Shown: positions 48,445 to 57,063, numbered from the stretch's first letter. The stretch: 64,000 nt of DNA from Halonotius sp046719765 (GCF_046719765.1 NZ_JABEBY010000014.1:39740-103739), one strand, 5' to 3'. A program made the numbers and translations. Notes: a model not told the origin generated them from the sequence alone.

Positions 48445-51400
48445 TTAGTTGCCGAACTCGTCAGGATTCTCGAGCTGGTAGGCGTAGAGGTCGAGAATCG
48501 GGAGTGAGCCCTCGAGCTGTGTGCCACCAACGGTGCCGTCCTCCAGGAAGGAGGCGTAGGCATCGAGGGTGTCGAGCGTCGAGAGCTGCGTGTAGTCATC
48601 GACGCCAGCCGATGCAACAACCGCGTTGGTGGCTGTCGCGTTGAGCTCGTCCGGTACGTCACCGGTCTCTGCTTGGCTGATGAACGCGGTCTCGGAGTCG
48701 AGCGCCTGGTCGGCGACCGGCGTCGCATCGTCACCGATGGCAACACCTTCGACATCGCTGGTGTTGAAGACCCACGCGGTGTGATCGCCTGGGAAGCCAC
48801 CAGTATCCTCGATTTCGACCGAGACGTTCTCACCGGCGAGGTTGTCGGCGGTCGCCGTTCCAGCAACGACGTTCTCGCTATCGTTCTGGTAGGTGACGAC
48901 AACCGTCGATTCCTGACCGGTTGCGACATCCTCGACGGTGACAGCGCCGTCAGCGCCGAGTGTCTGGTCGTTGAACGTCAGCGAACCGGTGTCACCGGTT
49001 GCCTCGCTGATGGTCGCGGTCTCGGAGTCGAGTGCCGCGCCAGCGACAGGCGTGGCGTTGGCTCCGATACCGAGATCGCTCGGCAGGTCACTGGTGTTGA
49101 AGACCCACGCGGTGTGATCGCCTGGGAAGCCACCAGTGTCTTCGATGTCAACCGAGACGTTCTCACCGGCGAGGTTGTTGGCAGCGGACACGCCAGCAAC
49201 GACCTCTTCGTTGCTACCGTTGGCGTACGTGACAACAACCGTCGAGTTCTGACCGGTCGAGACATCCTCGACGGTGACAGCGCCGTCAGCGCCGAGTGTC
49301 TGGTCGTTGAACGTCAGGGAGCCAGTGTCGCCTGGCTCGTCGGCTGCCTCAACGGTCACGTCGACCGAGGACGCGTTGAAGGCTGTCGACGATGTCGACT
49401 CCTTCGTCGCCTCGACCGTGTACTCGCCGGGCTCGTACGTGTCAGTATCGAAGGTCACGCTCTCAATCCCGTCGATCGGGGTTGTCGTGACTTCCTCACC
49501 AGATGCGTCGGTGATGTTCAGCTGACCACTCGTCTCACTGGTAAAGTCGCTCCGGGTGAGCTCGAATTCGATGGATCCGTTCTGCTCGACCGACTCGGCG
49601 TCAGCCGTCAGGTTCAGGTCGGCTGTGTCGAGTGCGTCGATGCTGCCGACATTGACGGGCCCGACATCATCGATGATCACGAGATCGATCGTGCCAGAGT
49701 CGACCTCACCGCTGACACTGGCGAATCCTTCATCAAGAGTTGTAGCCTCGGTGAGGCCAGCACCGGTAGCACTGAACCCAACACCATCGAGCGGGAGGTT
49801 CCGGTCGTTGGCGTCAACCACTTCGAACGTGTAGTCAACCTCGCTGTTCGGTTCGACGGTTGCGGGTACGTCCGCTCGCTCGCCGTTCTCGAACAGGAAG
49901 ATGCTCGGGCTTCCAACCGGCAGTTCCACGTCACCAGCACCGATGCTGGCGTCTGCGGTTCGTGCGTTGTGGAGCAGTGCCGGCGAGTCGGCGTCGTCAG
50001 CAAGCTCCTGGACGCTGATGTAGGACGTGTTCTGTCCGTCCTCATCGAGCGTGATGTCGTACTCATCACCGTCGCTTAGCGTCGCTTCGGCGGTTCCGTC
50101 CTGGTCATTGTCAACTTCGAAGGTCGCGTTAACTGCCTCGACAGTGACAGTACCGTCAGCGAACGCGGAGCCGTCACGCGGGTCTTCGACCGTGTAATCG
50201 ACCGTCGAGTTGAGACCCTCGGTCAGGATATCACCTTCGCGGTCGTTGACGGCTGCCGTCACAGCGGGTGCAGCAACATCAAGCGTCGTCTGACCCGTGC
50301 TGGAGCTGTCGTCAGTGACCGAGATGTTCAGCGGCGCACTCGCGTTCGTCGCCGCCGCGTTGATTTCAAGCGCGTCTTCCGTGTTGTCGTCATTCGTGTC
50401 AACGACGGTCGGCGAGGCGATTTCAGTCGTCGTGTCGCCGTTGGTCACGTCAACGGTGAAGTCGTTGAGCGCGCTGCCGTTGACGGCTGCTCCGTCTTCG
50501 GTGATGGTCAGCGTGTGCGGCTCGTCAGCACCTGCGAGAGCCGTCGAGCGGTTCGACGACACCTCGTAGGCTTCAACGCCAGTGACCGAGATCGCAGCTG
50601 CTTCATCAACCCGGCTGTCGTCGTACGCACTGTTGGCGACTTCCAGGTTGATGTCACCAGTAGTGTCGAACGAGACGTTCTCGGCGGTATATTCACCGTT
50701 GTTCACAGATCCGATGTCTTGGACAGCCGTTCCACTATCGTCGCTGTCATAGCCATCTACGAAGACCTTGCCTTCCGGCCCGTTGATCGCGAGCGTGTTG
50801 GAGGTCTCGTAGGCGTTGCCAGTCTCAGGCGAACTGACGTTGAACGTCACACCGGTCAGTTCGACGATACGGTTGTTCAGCGGTGTTCCATCGGCGTTCG
50901 TCACCTGCAGGCTCACGTCCTGCCGGGAATCGTCGTTGGTGGGTTGGGTCGGGCTCAGGTTGTTGTAGTTGTCACCGACGACAGTCAGCGTTTGCGAATC
51001 GGTGACTTCTGTCCCGTCGCTCTTGTTAGCCGTCACGTCGATGGAGACTTCACCAGCCTGTTCCGGATTCAAGCTGTCGAACGTGACACTCGGGCCGGTT
51101 TCGCCCTCATCTCCGCCATCGATGAAGATGCTCTCCTCTTCGATGCCAATGTCAGGAGCACTGATCGTCACTGTCGCGTTGACCAGCGAATTGCTATCTG
51201 CTGGCGGGTTGTTGTCGCCCCCGACCACTTCAACATCGAAGGAGACCGGATCGTCAGTGTCAGCCGGTCCGTTGACTTTGATGTTATCTGCCGGGACGCT
51301 AACAAGAAGGTCCGCGTCAGAATCTTGCGTGGCAATCGAGTCACTCCCAACGAGGTCTGGTGCATCAGCACCGGTACCAGCCCAATCTTCGTCAGCCTCG

Positions 51401-53511
51401 TACCCTTCGGTCCAGTCAGACCCGTTGTAGACTTCAAGTTGGGTGGAAACTTCCTCGGTCTCCAGCGTCGGCGTTGCCGTAATCACAACACCATCGCCAC
51501 CGTCAGTCGACGGATCAACCCGAATCCAGGTCGTGTTCCCCTCGCCGTCGTCACCGCTGGCCTGTTCGGTACCTTCGCTAATGGAGTAATCCGAGAAGGG
51601 GCCAGTCACGTTGATGACGTTATTACCGGGAGATTCAGCGTTGCTGAAGTCCGCCAGAGCGGCACCAGTTTCACTGGTCGCGTTGATCGTGTAGGTTTCT
51701 TCGAAGTTGCGCAGGTTATTACCTGCCGCTTCGACCGAGACGGTCGCATCGGCGGGTGCAACTTCGATCGTTTCAACGGTGTCTGCATCTCCACCGGTCG
51801 TCGTATCGTTAATCTTCCAGTCACCACCGTCGGTCAGATCAACGTTGGTAAACTCGAAGTCACCGTCACCGTTGGTGGTGGAGATTGCTTGCGGGTTTTC
51901 ATCAGGATTCACAAGCTCCATCGAATTACCCTCGACGGGATCACCGTTCACATCAACGAGCGTGCCGTTGATAGTCACCGTCTGGTTGTAGACTGCATTC
52001 CCGTCAACGGTAACATCCTGCGTGACGTTCCGCACTTCGGCGGTGATCTCTGCGCTTCCGCCAACGTTGCTGGGAGTATTGAGATCCACTGCTGACGAGG
52101 TTCGACTCACGTTGAAGAAGTAGTTCTCACCACTATTGAACGAGCTGGTGAGCGAGACCGTTGTCTGACCTGCGTCAGTACTGCCGGTCTGCTGGATATT
52201 GTCTCCGTTGGAGCCAGTCGTCAACGCGTAGTTGACAGACGCATCATCAGCGACACCGGAAAGAGAGACATCCACAGTCGTTTCTTGACCGCCAACAACC
52301 GTGTCGGGGTCAGGAGAGACGCCGATCGGGGCCGTTGTGTCAATTCCGGGGTTGTTGTTCACAACTGCCTGAATCTGTGCGTTGATTTCGGATTCACCGT
52401 TGACAGTTCCGATAGTGCCATCGTTTCGAGTTGAGAGTGCGAACTCAGCATCAGCTCGAACGTTCGTCACATCGTTGCCGTCAACGGTGAGTTCGTCGAT
52501 ATCTTGGCCGTCAGCATCCGTGTAGATGCCTGCGCCAGACCCATCAACAACGTTGTCTTGGATTGTAATGTTCGAAACACCAGTGCTACCAGCCTGGACG
52601 AGAAGGCCGCCCTGACGCTCTGGTGCATCATCATTATCGAGATTGGTCGCACTCAACAGGTTGTTCTCGATATGGATATCACTCACATCCTCAGTTTGGA
52701 GGCTCTGACTGAAGAGCGAGCTTTCATCGTCCCCCTGACTTATGATTTCGAAGCCGTAGATTTCCGCACCGTCAGAAGTGATTTTGACGGTGGGGACTCC
52801 GGCACCACCATTATTATTTGTCGTTTGGGTAGTAATCGTTGCCTGACCATTGACTGACTCCAGCGTCACGTCCTTATCAACGGTCACCTGCTCTTCGTAG
52901 GGGCCGCCATTGGCGTCAACTTCAATAGTTTGGTCGGCAGAAGCCTCAGAGAGCGCGTCGCCAATATTGTCGTCAGTGAAGATGACGTTATCTTCACTGT
53001 CGAATAGCTGAACCGGCTCACTGGTATCAACAAACGTGAAAGTAGATGTTAGATCTCCCTGATTACCATCGGTCACACCGACAGTATAGCTTAGGGCATC
53101 AGTTGAGTCAGAGGAACTCTGACCACTGACATCATGTGTGATGTCTACTTCGATATCATCAGATGATACGTTGTTGTCCGCGAGTTCGATGTCGAACGCC
53201 GACTGTGGATCGCTGAAGTCAGTGGTGACGCTTGCCTCGTGGCCACCATCGGCTGTCACCTCTGCATCAGTAATGATATTACTCCCGAGATCTACAGTGA
53301 TTGTCTCAGTTGTATCGTCGTTGTCGACACTTGAGAGCGTAAGTGTCTGCGTTGCAGTATCTCCTGCAACATCCACATCTTCAGCACTAGCAGAATCAAT
53401 ACTGTCCACAGCCGCCGCCGCACTCCCGGCAAAGCCAACTGCGGACATAGAGATAATCATAATCGCCGCAAGGAAGATCGCACGACCTTGCTTGAGTCTA
53501 TTACCACTCAT
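48445..53511 (-). CDS. 1688-residue surface adhesin-like glycoprotein with beta-helix and LD-Y tail
   Basis: The protein starts with an S-layer-type signal (RAIFLAAIMIISMSAVGFAGSAAA). Residues ~150-400 look like a right-handed parallel beta-helix (IYGFEIISQGDD, DIHIENNLLSATNL, NITIQDNVVDGSGAGIYTD). Then come many Ig-like domains with N-glycosylation sequons, a tandem pair of 112-residue repeats (SLTFNDQTLGADGAVTVEDV...GDHTAWVFNTSD) and a final LD-Y tail. No PGF-CTERM is present. It resembles haloarchaeal adhesins/surface glycoproteins; carbohydrate binding through the beta-helix is a possibility. GC is higher toward the 3' end. Confidence 0.85.
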   Translation of the reverse strand: MSGNRLKQGRAIFLAAIMIISMSAVGFAGSAAAAVDSIDSASAEDVDVAGDTATQTLTLSSVDNDDTTETITVDLGSNIITDAEVTADGGHEASVTTDFSDPQSAFDIELADNNVSSDDIEVDITHDVSGQSSSDSTDALSYTVGVTDGNQGDLTSTFTFVDTSEPVQLFDSEDNVIFTDDNIGDALSEASADQTIEVDANGGPYEEQVTVDKDVTLESVNGQATITTQTTNNNGGAGVPTVKITSDGAEIYGFEIISQGDDESSLFSQSLQTEDVSDIHIENNLLSATNLDNDDAPERQGGLLVQAGSTGVSNITIQDNVVDGSGAGIYTDADGQDIDELTVDGNDVTNVRADAEFALSTRNDGTIGTVNGESEINAQIQAVVNNNPGIDTTAPIGVSPDPDTVVGGQETTVDVSLSGVADDASVNYALTTGSNGDNIQQTGSTDAGQTTVSLTSSFNSGENYFFNVSRTSSAVDLNTPSNVGGSAEITAEVRNVTQDVTVDGNAVYNQTVTINGTLVDVNGDPVEGNSMELVNPDENPQAISTTNGDGDFEFTNVDLTDGGDWKINDTTTGGDADTVETIEVAPADATVSVEAAGNNLRNFEETYTINATSETGAALADFSNAESPGNNVINVTGPFSDYSISEGTEQASGDDGEGNTTWIRVDPSTDGGDGVVITATPTLETEEVSTQLEVYNGSDWTEGYEADEDWAGTGADAPDLVGSDSIATQDSDADLLVSVPADNIKVNGPADTDDPVSFDVEVVGGDNNPPADSNSLVNATVTISAPDIGIEEESIFIDGGDEGETGPSVTFDSLNPEQAGEVSIDVTANKSDGTEVTDSQTLTVVGDNYNNLSPTQPTNDDSRQDVSLQVTNADGTPLNNRIVELTGVTFNVSSPETGNAYETSNTLAINGPEGKVFVDGYDSDDSGTAVQDIGSVNNGEYTAENVSFDTTGDINLEVANSAYDDSRVDEAAAISVTGVEAYEVSSNRSTALAGADEPHTLTITEDGAAVNGSALNDFTVDVTNGDTTTEIASPTVVDTNDDNTEDALEINAAATNASAPLNISVTDDSSSTGQTTLDVAAPAVTAAVNDREGDILTEGLNSTVDYTVEDPRDGSAFADGTVTVEAVNATFEVDNDQDGTAEATLSDGDEYDITLDEDGQNTSYISVQELADDADSPALLHNARTADASIGAGDVELPVGSPSIFLFENGERADVPATVEPNSEVDYTFEVVDANDRNLPLDGVGFSATGAGLTEATTLDEGFASVSGEVDSGTIDLVIIDDVGPVNVGSIDALDTADLNLTADAESVEQNGSIEFELTRSDFTSETSGQLNITDASGEEVTTTPIDGIESVTFDTDTYEPGEYTVEATKESTSSTAFNASSVDVTVEAADEPGDTGSLTFNDQTLGADGAVTVEDVSTGQNSTVVVTYANGSNEEVVAGVSAANNLAGENVSVDIEDTGGFPGDHTAWVFNTSDLPSDLGIGANATPVAGAALDSETATISEATGDTGSLTFNDQTLGADGAVTVEDVATGQESTVVVTYQNDSENVVAGTATADNLAGENVSVEIEDTGGFPGDHTAWVFNTSDVEGVAIGDDATPVADQALDSETAFISQAETGDVPDELNATATNAVVASAGVDDYTQLSTLDTLDAYASFLEDGTVGGTQLEGSLPILDLYAYQLENPDEFGN
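48448..48657 (-). repeat. LD-Y tail module at the adhesin C-terminus
   Basis: The last 70 residues: LNATATNAVVASAGVDDYTQL, STLDTLDAYASFLEDGTVGG, LPILDLYAYQLENPDEF. This is the best-conserved copy and can serve as reference. Confidence 0.8.
48658..49321 (-). repeat. Tandem 336-bp repeat (two units) inside the adhesin
   Basis: The segment tgtctggtcgttgaacgtca recurs at 48961 and 49297, a period of 336 bases (112 codons). Each unit contains SLTFNDQTLGADGAVTVEDV, NLAGENVSV-IEDTGGFPGD and ALDSETA. The units resemble the DUF7282-type haloarchaeal surface domain. Near-identical DNA shows recent duplication or gene conversion. Confidence 0.85.
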
Positions 53512-53613
53512 GTTCTCACCTCCCCAGGTGGGCTAGCCGCGCCCACATAACTACTCGATTGGGCTGTACGCTTCGTGCCGGAATCACCGGCTGTTGTGTG
53601 TTCTACCATAATC

Positions 53614-53805
53614 TTACGCATCGTCCTCATCGTCATCGACCCCGAAGTACTCTCGAAGGATCGCTTCGAGCTGCTCCGAGACCTTCTTATCCTCACGGAT
53701 CGCCTCCGATCGAACACGACGCCACACCGCATCGTCGACTTTGATCGTCGTCCGGGTTACGTCGTCTCCGCCGTCGTCGTCTGACGCGGTCATCTCTGTA
53801 CTCAT
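53614..53805 (-). CDS. Short ribbon-helix-helix DNA-binding protein
   Basis: The 63-residue protein contains RTTIKVDDAVWRRVRSEAIREDKKVSEQLEAILREYF, a ribbon-helix-helix pattern with an acidic tail. It is similar to haloarchaeal antitoxin-like or CopG-type regulators. No toxin adjoins. It may regulate itself or the adhesin gene downstream, or bind the palindrome at 53916-53930. Confidence 0.75.
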   Translation of the reverse strand: MSTEMTASDDDGGDDVTRTTIKVDDAVWRRVRSEAIREDKKVSEQLEAILREYFGVDDDEDDA

Positions 53806-54335
53806 GGCTGTCGCGTCGTACTCACGCGCGTCCGGCGGAACCCGGTCGCTGATCCGTGTGAAACTGTAGTTGTCTGCCTATACGGCCGAATTGTGCCGTG
53901 CATCTGTTAGGGTGTCACTCCGACGGAGTGTTCCTTCGGGGTATATAATAAATCTTGTTGTTACCACTGCAAATTACCGGGCGACTGTTGATCGAACCAT
54001 ACTACACATAACAGTGCTGTCGTAGACTTGTCGTTACGTATCTCTAATAGAGTCATAAAGTACTCAGTAGTGTGTTATAGAGCCCTCTCGAAAAACGATC
54101 GCCGGGACGTTTCGGTGGCGCGCACAGGCCGCTGTCGCCCGGCGGACGACCGACCGCGAATCGGGGTGGTAAACAGTGCCTACCGACCACTCGGCGGCGG
54201 GCGGGCGCGGGGTCGGACGGGGCGGCCGCCGACGAACGCTCGAAGATCGAGCGAAACATACGGTCGTCGACTGCGAGTTGCGATCAAGACAGTTCCGTAG
54301 CAATTTTTATACCCATCCTACACCTTCAAACAAAT
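53806..54335. other. 530-bp gap with palindrome, TATA boxes and a GC-rich tract
   Basis: There is no convincing protein gene. The left part has a perfect palindrome (53916-53930) and a TATA-like tatataataaat (53942-53953). The middle (about 54085-54260) is much richer in GC than its flanks and could hold an RNA gene or decayed coding DNA. The right end has atttttata (~54301-54310), the TATA box for the gene at 54336. Confidence 0.45.
53916..53930. promoter_or_regulatory. 15-bp palindrome, possible operator
   Basis: CACTCCG-A-CGGAGTG is a perfect 7-bp inverted repeat around one base. It lies ~110 bases upstream of the ribbon-helix-helix gene and next to a TATA-like tatataataaat, so it may be a repressor site. 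Confidence 0.35.
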
Positions 54336-54599
54336 ATGAGCCTCACAGACCACTTCGGACGCACACCAGCGGCGTTTCAGGCCGTTGCCACACTCTTCCG
54401 GTTGCTTGGCGCGTCCGAAGATCCGGTCGCCTTCATCCAGCACGCCCGCGCTGGCGATATCGAGGCTGCGTTCGACACCATCGACCGCCCCAACGACGAG
54501 TTACACCGCGAAGTGACAGCAATGCGCGAATTCTCAGTCGAAGCCGGTGCCGACGCGCCCGAACCGAGCGACGAGGAACGCGAACTACTATCCTCCTAA
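54336..54599 (+). CDS. Small haloarchaeal protein of unknown function
   Basis: The 87-residue protein is acidic and helical (SLTDHFGRTPAAFQAVATLFRLLGASEDPVAFIQHARAGDIEAAFDTIDRP). TATA box atttttata lies ~27 bases before the ATG, consistent with a leaderless message. It is followed after three bases by another small gene, so the pair is likely an operon. Family unknown. Confidence 0.6.
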   Translation: MSLTDHFGRTPAAFQAVATLFRLLGASEDPVAFIQHARAGDIEAAFDTIDRPNDELHREVTAMREFSVEAGADAPEPSDEERELLSS

Positions 54600-54602
54600 C
54601 CC

Positions 54603-54791
54603 GTGGTCGATCCGACGATCTTTGGTGTTCCGCCAGCAGTTCTAGCCTACATCCTGAGCAAATGCGCCTACGAAGTTGCCCAGCCGGACGATATCCCGGA
54701 AGCAGAACGAAACCGGCTGTTCCTGCAATGTGTCTTCGAGAATCTCGTTCCGACCGGGTTGCCAGACGCTGATAAGTACGACGACAAATAA
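54603..54791 (+). CDS. Small haloarchaeal protein of unknown function
   Basis: The 62-residue protein starts at GTG and reads VDPTIFGVPPAVLAYILSKCAYEVAQPDDIPEAERNRLFLQCVFENLVPTGLPDADK. The helical middle with a cysteine on either side suggests a small folded domain. The gene starts three bases after the preceding stop and is probably co-translated. Function unknown. Confidence 0.55.
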   Translation: MVDPTIFGVPPAVLAYILSKCAYEVAQPDDIPEAERNRLFLQCVFENLVPTGLPDADKYDDK

Positions 54792-54869
54792 AATATACGA
54801 CGACGCTGGGAACACCGTTCTTGAGCGATCCGCAGATTTATTTTACTGTTGCCCAAAGCCTCAATACAA

Positions 54870-55127
54870 ATGGAGGATTCTCCGCGGGAGTATGATCGTG
54901 AATACGAGACTCCCGTTTCACATTGTGCACGCAAGCGGTTAGGATACAATCGGACGCAGACTGAGATTACGCGTTTCGTCGTCCAGTTGGAATACAAACA
55001 CGAAGGCGAGTGGCATTTCGTTGTTCGGTACGATCACGACATCGAAAGCGAATTCGGCCATGATGTTAGCGAGGAGGGTGTTCATATCGACATCTACCGC
55101 GATGACAAAACGTATAGAACGGAGTAG
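54870..55127 (+). CDS. Conserved haloarchaeal small protein (DUF7718-like)
   Basis: The 85-residue protein, MEDSPREYDREYETPVSHCARKRLGYNRTQTEITRFVVQLEY..., has a beta-rich middle (FVVQLEYKHEGEWHFVVRYDHD) and ends VHIDIYRDDKTYRTE. I associate it with the haloarchaeal family catalogued as DUF7718, often found in accessory regions beside toxin-antitoxin-like genes. ATG 54870 is preferred to a non-ATG start 21 bases upstream. Confidence 0.65.
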   Translation: MEDSPREYDREYETPVSHCARKRLGYNRTQTEITRFVVQLEYKHEGEWHFVVRYDHDIESEFGHDVSEEGVHIDIYRDDKTYRTE

Positions 55128-55219
55128 GTCGACCCACCGATGCCAGCGAAACGTGCGCTTGATCGGGCCGAAGACCATTTATCCAACAACGTCGTAAGTT
55201 TCGGACGGAGATTCGAAGA

Positions 55220-55384
55220 ATGGCACGAGATCAGACGACACCGATGACTGACGAAGATATCGAGGCGCTTCGAGAGGATATTGAAGCACTACGGCAAGCG
55301 GTGCGTGAAGATCTCGCAGCGGACTTTGGCGGTGACTCTGAAGACTATCGAGCTGACAAGCCGATCCCAGACGGTGGCGAGTGA
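55220..55384 (+). CDS. 54-residue acidic partner of the DUF7718-like gene
   Basis: ATG 55220 opens MARDQTTPMTDEDIEALREDIEALRQAVREDLAADFGG..., an acidic helical heptad-like peptide ending in ADKPIPDGGE. It lies 92 bases after the DUF7718-like gene on the same strand and resembles small antitoxin-like partners. No function is known. The frame is short but its composition is typical of haloarchaeal coding DNA. Confidence 0.5.
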   Translation: MARDQTTPMTDEDIEALREDIEALRQAVREDLAADFGGDSEDYRADKPIPDGGE

Positions 55385-55522
55385 AATCAGCAGAACCGAA
55401 CTCAACGGAGACATTCTCTTGTGTTAGCGCGAATAGACATCAATCCATAGAAACTTCTGGAGGCGACGACGGTCACCCTCAGTTGACTCGTCAATCGAAT
55501 CAAGCTTCCCCACCAGTTTCGT

Positions 55523-55660
55523 GTGAACTACCTCCGGGTCAAGCCCGGAGGCTTCCCACTTCAACGACGCACTTTGCATCGACAGCCTCTCGCTGAGACG
55601 ACGACGCAGGGAGTGCAGTCTGCATGGGCGTTGATTCGGAGCGTCCCGCTCCTACCTGCT
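55523..55660 (-). ncRNA. Predicted omega-RNA (guide scaffold) at the tnpB 3' end
   Basis: In TnpB systems the guide RNA scaffold comes from the 3' end of tnpB through the right-end hairpin, with the guide just outside. Here the hairpin CCTCCGGG-CTTGA-CCCGGAGG overlaps the tnpB stop and is followed by TAGTTCAC. The guide would start at about 55522 on the minus strand. The 5' limit is a guess. Confidence 0.4.
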
Positions 55661-56777
55661 TCAGTCCTCGATTGAGAATATTCTTCGCGGCATTGAGGTC
55701 ACGGTCTTGGGTATGACCACAGGCCGGACAGCTGTGTTCTCGCACCCACAGCGGCTTGTCTGTGGCTACGCCACAACTGGCGCATTCTTTGGTTGTCCCG
55801 GCTGGGTCAACCTGAACGACGTGCGTACCGTGGAGATCGGCCTTGTACTCTAACAAGTCAAGAAAACGCGACCATGCGGCGTCTTGTTTATTCTTGGCGT
55901 TCTGTGGCGTTTCCAACATCGATTTTACGTTCAAATCTTCGACCGCCACAAGATCGTATTCTGTGACTAACCACGTTGTGAGTTTGTGCTGGAAGTCTTT
56001 GACGCGCCGCTTAATCTTCCGCTTGGCTTTGGCGACCTGTCGCCGTTGTTTCTCCCAGTTGCTTGAGCCGTGTTCCTTGCGGCTCAGGTTTCGCTGTTCG
56101 CGGCGTAATCGCTCGTATTCATCGGAGAGATCCAGCGTTCCAACAGTGAGATTGTCTGAGGTATGGATGTAGCTGGTAATGCCGAGATCGACACCAACAC
56201 AATCCTGTGGCTCAATCTCACTGAGGGCTGGCTTTTCCGGCGTTTCATCTACCTCAACAACCAGCGAGAGATACCATTCGCCGGTCTTCTGTTTTTTCAG
56301 GATCGCTTCGCTAATCTCGTCGGCGTCAGGAACAGGCCGATTCGCTCGGATGTTGAACCAGCCAATCTTTTCGAGTCGGAGTCGCACGAATCGGTCGTCG
56401 CCCGTGTTGTGATCCACGTTGAAGCGGCTGGATTGATTGTACGACACCGACCGAAATTCACCACGACCTTGCCACCGAAGCCGACCCACATCATAGCCCT
56501 TGTTTCGGCGTTCTTCTAGGCCTTCTAAGTCACTGTGAATTTGCCCAATTGCCTGCTGTGCGGCGTGTTGTGATGGTTCTGCGAAGGTCGGCCACTGGTC
56601 CGTCCAGTCGTTGAGTTTGTTGTTCTGGTCAAACTCCGTTGGTCGGTCGTTGTACTCTGACTTGTAGTAATCCCGCACTGCGTGGTTACGGATTTGTCGG
56701 AGAATGTCGATCTGTCGCCATGCTTCGCTAGCGACCGCATCGGAGAGATACGCCCGAAAGCGAAGCGTTGTCTGCAT
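55539..56777 (-). CDS. tnpB: TnpB RNA-guided endonuclease (transposon-encoded)
   Basis: The 412-residue protein keeps the RuvC catalytic residues Asp197 (GVDLGI), Glu280 (AVEDLN) and Asp360 (DRDLNAAKN), and the zinc-ribbon cysteines 332, 335, 350 and 353. It therefore appears nuclease-competent, not a dead repressor-type TldR. TnpB cleaves DNA guided by an omega-RNA transcribed from the element's right end, favouring retention of the transposon. The gene begins one base inside the stop of the AbrB-type gene (TAATG). Confidence 0.93.
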   Translation of the reverse strand: MQTTLRFRAYLSDAVASEAWRQIDILRQIRNHAVRDYYKSEYNDRPTEFDQNNKLNDWTDQWPTFAEPSQHAAQQAIGQIHSDLEGLEERRNKGYDVGRLRWQGRGEFRSVSYNQSSRFNVDHNTGDDRFVRLRLEKIGWFNIRANRPVPDADEISEAILKKQKTGEWYLSLVVEVDETPEKPALSEIEPQDCVGVDLGITSYIHTSDNLTVGTLDLSDEYERLRREQRNLSRKEHGSSNWEKQRRQVAKAKRKIKRRVKDFQHKLTTWLVTEYDLVAVEDLNVKSMLETPQNAKNKQDAAWSRFLDLLEYKADLHGTHVVQVDPAGTTKECASCGVATDKPLWVREHSCPACGHTQDRDLNAAKNILNRGLKQVGAGRSESTPMQTALPASSSQREAVDAKCVVEVGSLRA

Positions 56778-56905
56778 TAATCTAGCTTTTCGACGGTGAG
56801 TTTCAGTTGATCGCCTGCTTCGAGGTCTAACCCTTTTCGTACTTCTTCAGGGATGGTGACTTGTCCGTTCTGTCTGAGGTCTGGATAGCATTCCATACTA
56901 CTCAT
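56777..56905 (-). CDS. AbrB/MazE-type small protein co-translated with tnpB
   Basis: The 42-residue protein MSSMECYPDLRQNGQVTIPEEVRKGLDLEAGDQLKLTVEKLD carries the swapped-hairpin AbrB motif QVTIPEEVRKGLDLEAGD. Its stop overlaps the tnpB ATG (TAATG), so both are made together. It may repress the element or act as an antitoxin-like brake on TnpB. This tight coupling deserves attention. Confidence 0.75.
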   Translation of the reverse strand: MSSMECYPDLRQNGQVTIPEEVRKGLDLEAGDQLKLTVEKLD

Positions 56906-56956
56906 TATTATCTATTAATACTGGTTGTTATTAAATCTACTTATTGTCGGCTTCAG

Positions 56957-56977
56957 CCTCGGGGTCAAGCCCCGAGG
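56957..56977 (+). repeat. Left-end palindrome of the TnpB element
   Basis: CCTCGGGG-TCAAG-CCCCGAGG is an 8-bp stem with a 5-base loop. It mirrors the right-end hairpin in inverted orientation, so each end reads GAGGTAGT outward. Confidence 0.65.
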
Positions 56978-57063
56978 TAGTCACCTTGTCAGCCGATACA
57001 TCGCGGGCGAACAGTACCATCCCTCCGCAACCATCTCATCAATCACCGTCCGTGCGTCACAAA

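Larger units (their letters stand above)
55523..56985 (-). mobile_element. Solitary TnpB (IS1341-type, IS200/IS605 superfamily) element
   Basis: The element holds tnpB and a co-translated AbrB-type gene but no tnpA transposase. Its ends carry similar hairpins in opposite orientation: CCTCCGGG/CCCGGAGG (55531-55551) over the tnpB stop, and CCTCGGGG/CCCCGAGG (56957-56977) upstream. Each continues outward as GAGGTAGT(T)CAC. By analogy with known elements, the right end is at about 55523. Confidence 0.7.

Noticed and set aside
48658..49321. Possible CRISPR or satellite repeat
   Set aside because: Only two units of 336 bases, in frame and coding; no short direct repeats with unique spacers and no cas genes.
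48673..52095. Long plus-strand frames antisense to the adhesin
   Set aside because: Arginine/valine-rich shadow translations with no domains. The minus-strand adhesin has signal peptide, sequons and modules.
54085..54260. 5S, 7S/SRP or RNase P RNA in the GC-rich tract
   Set aside because: I could not find the conserved signature segments of these RNAs. Left as an unassigned tract.
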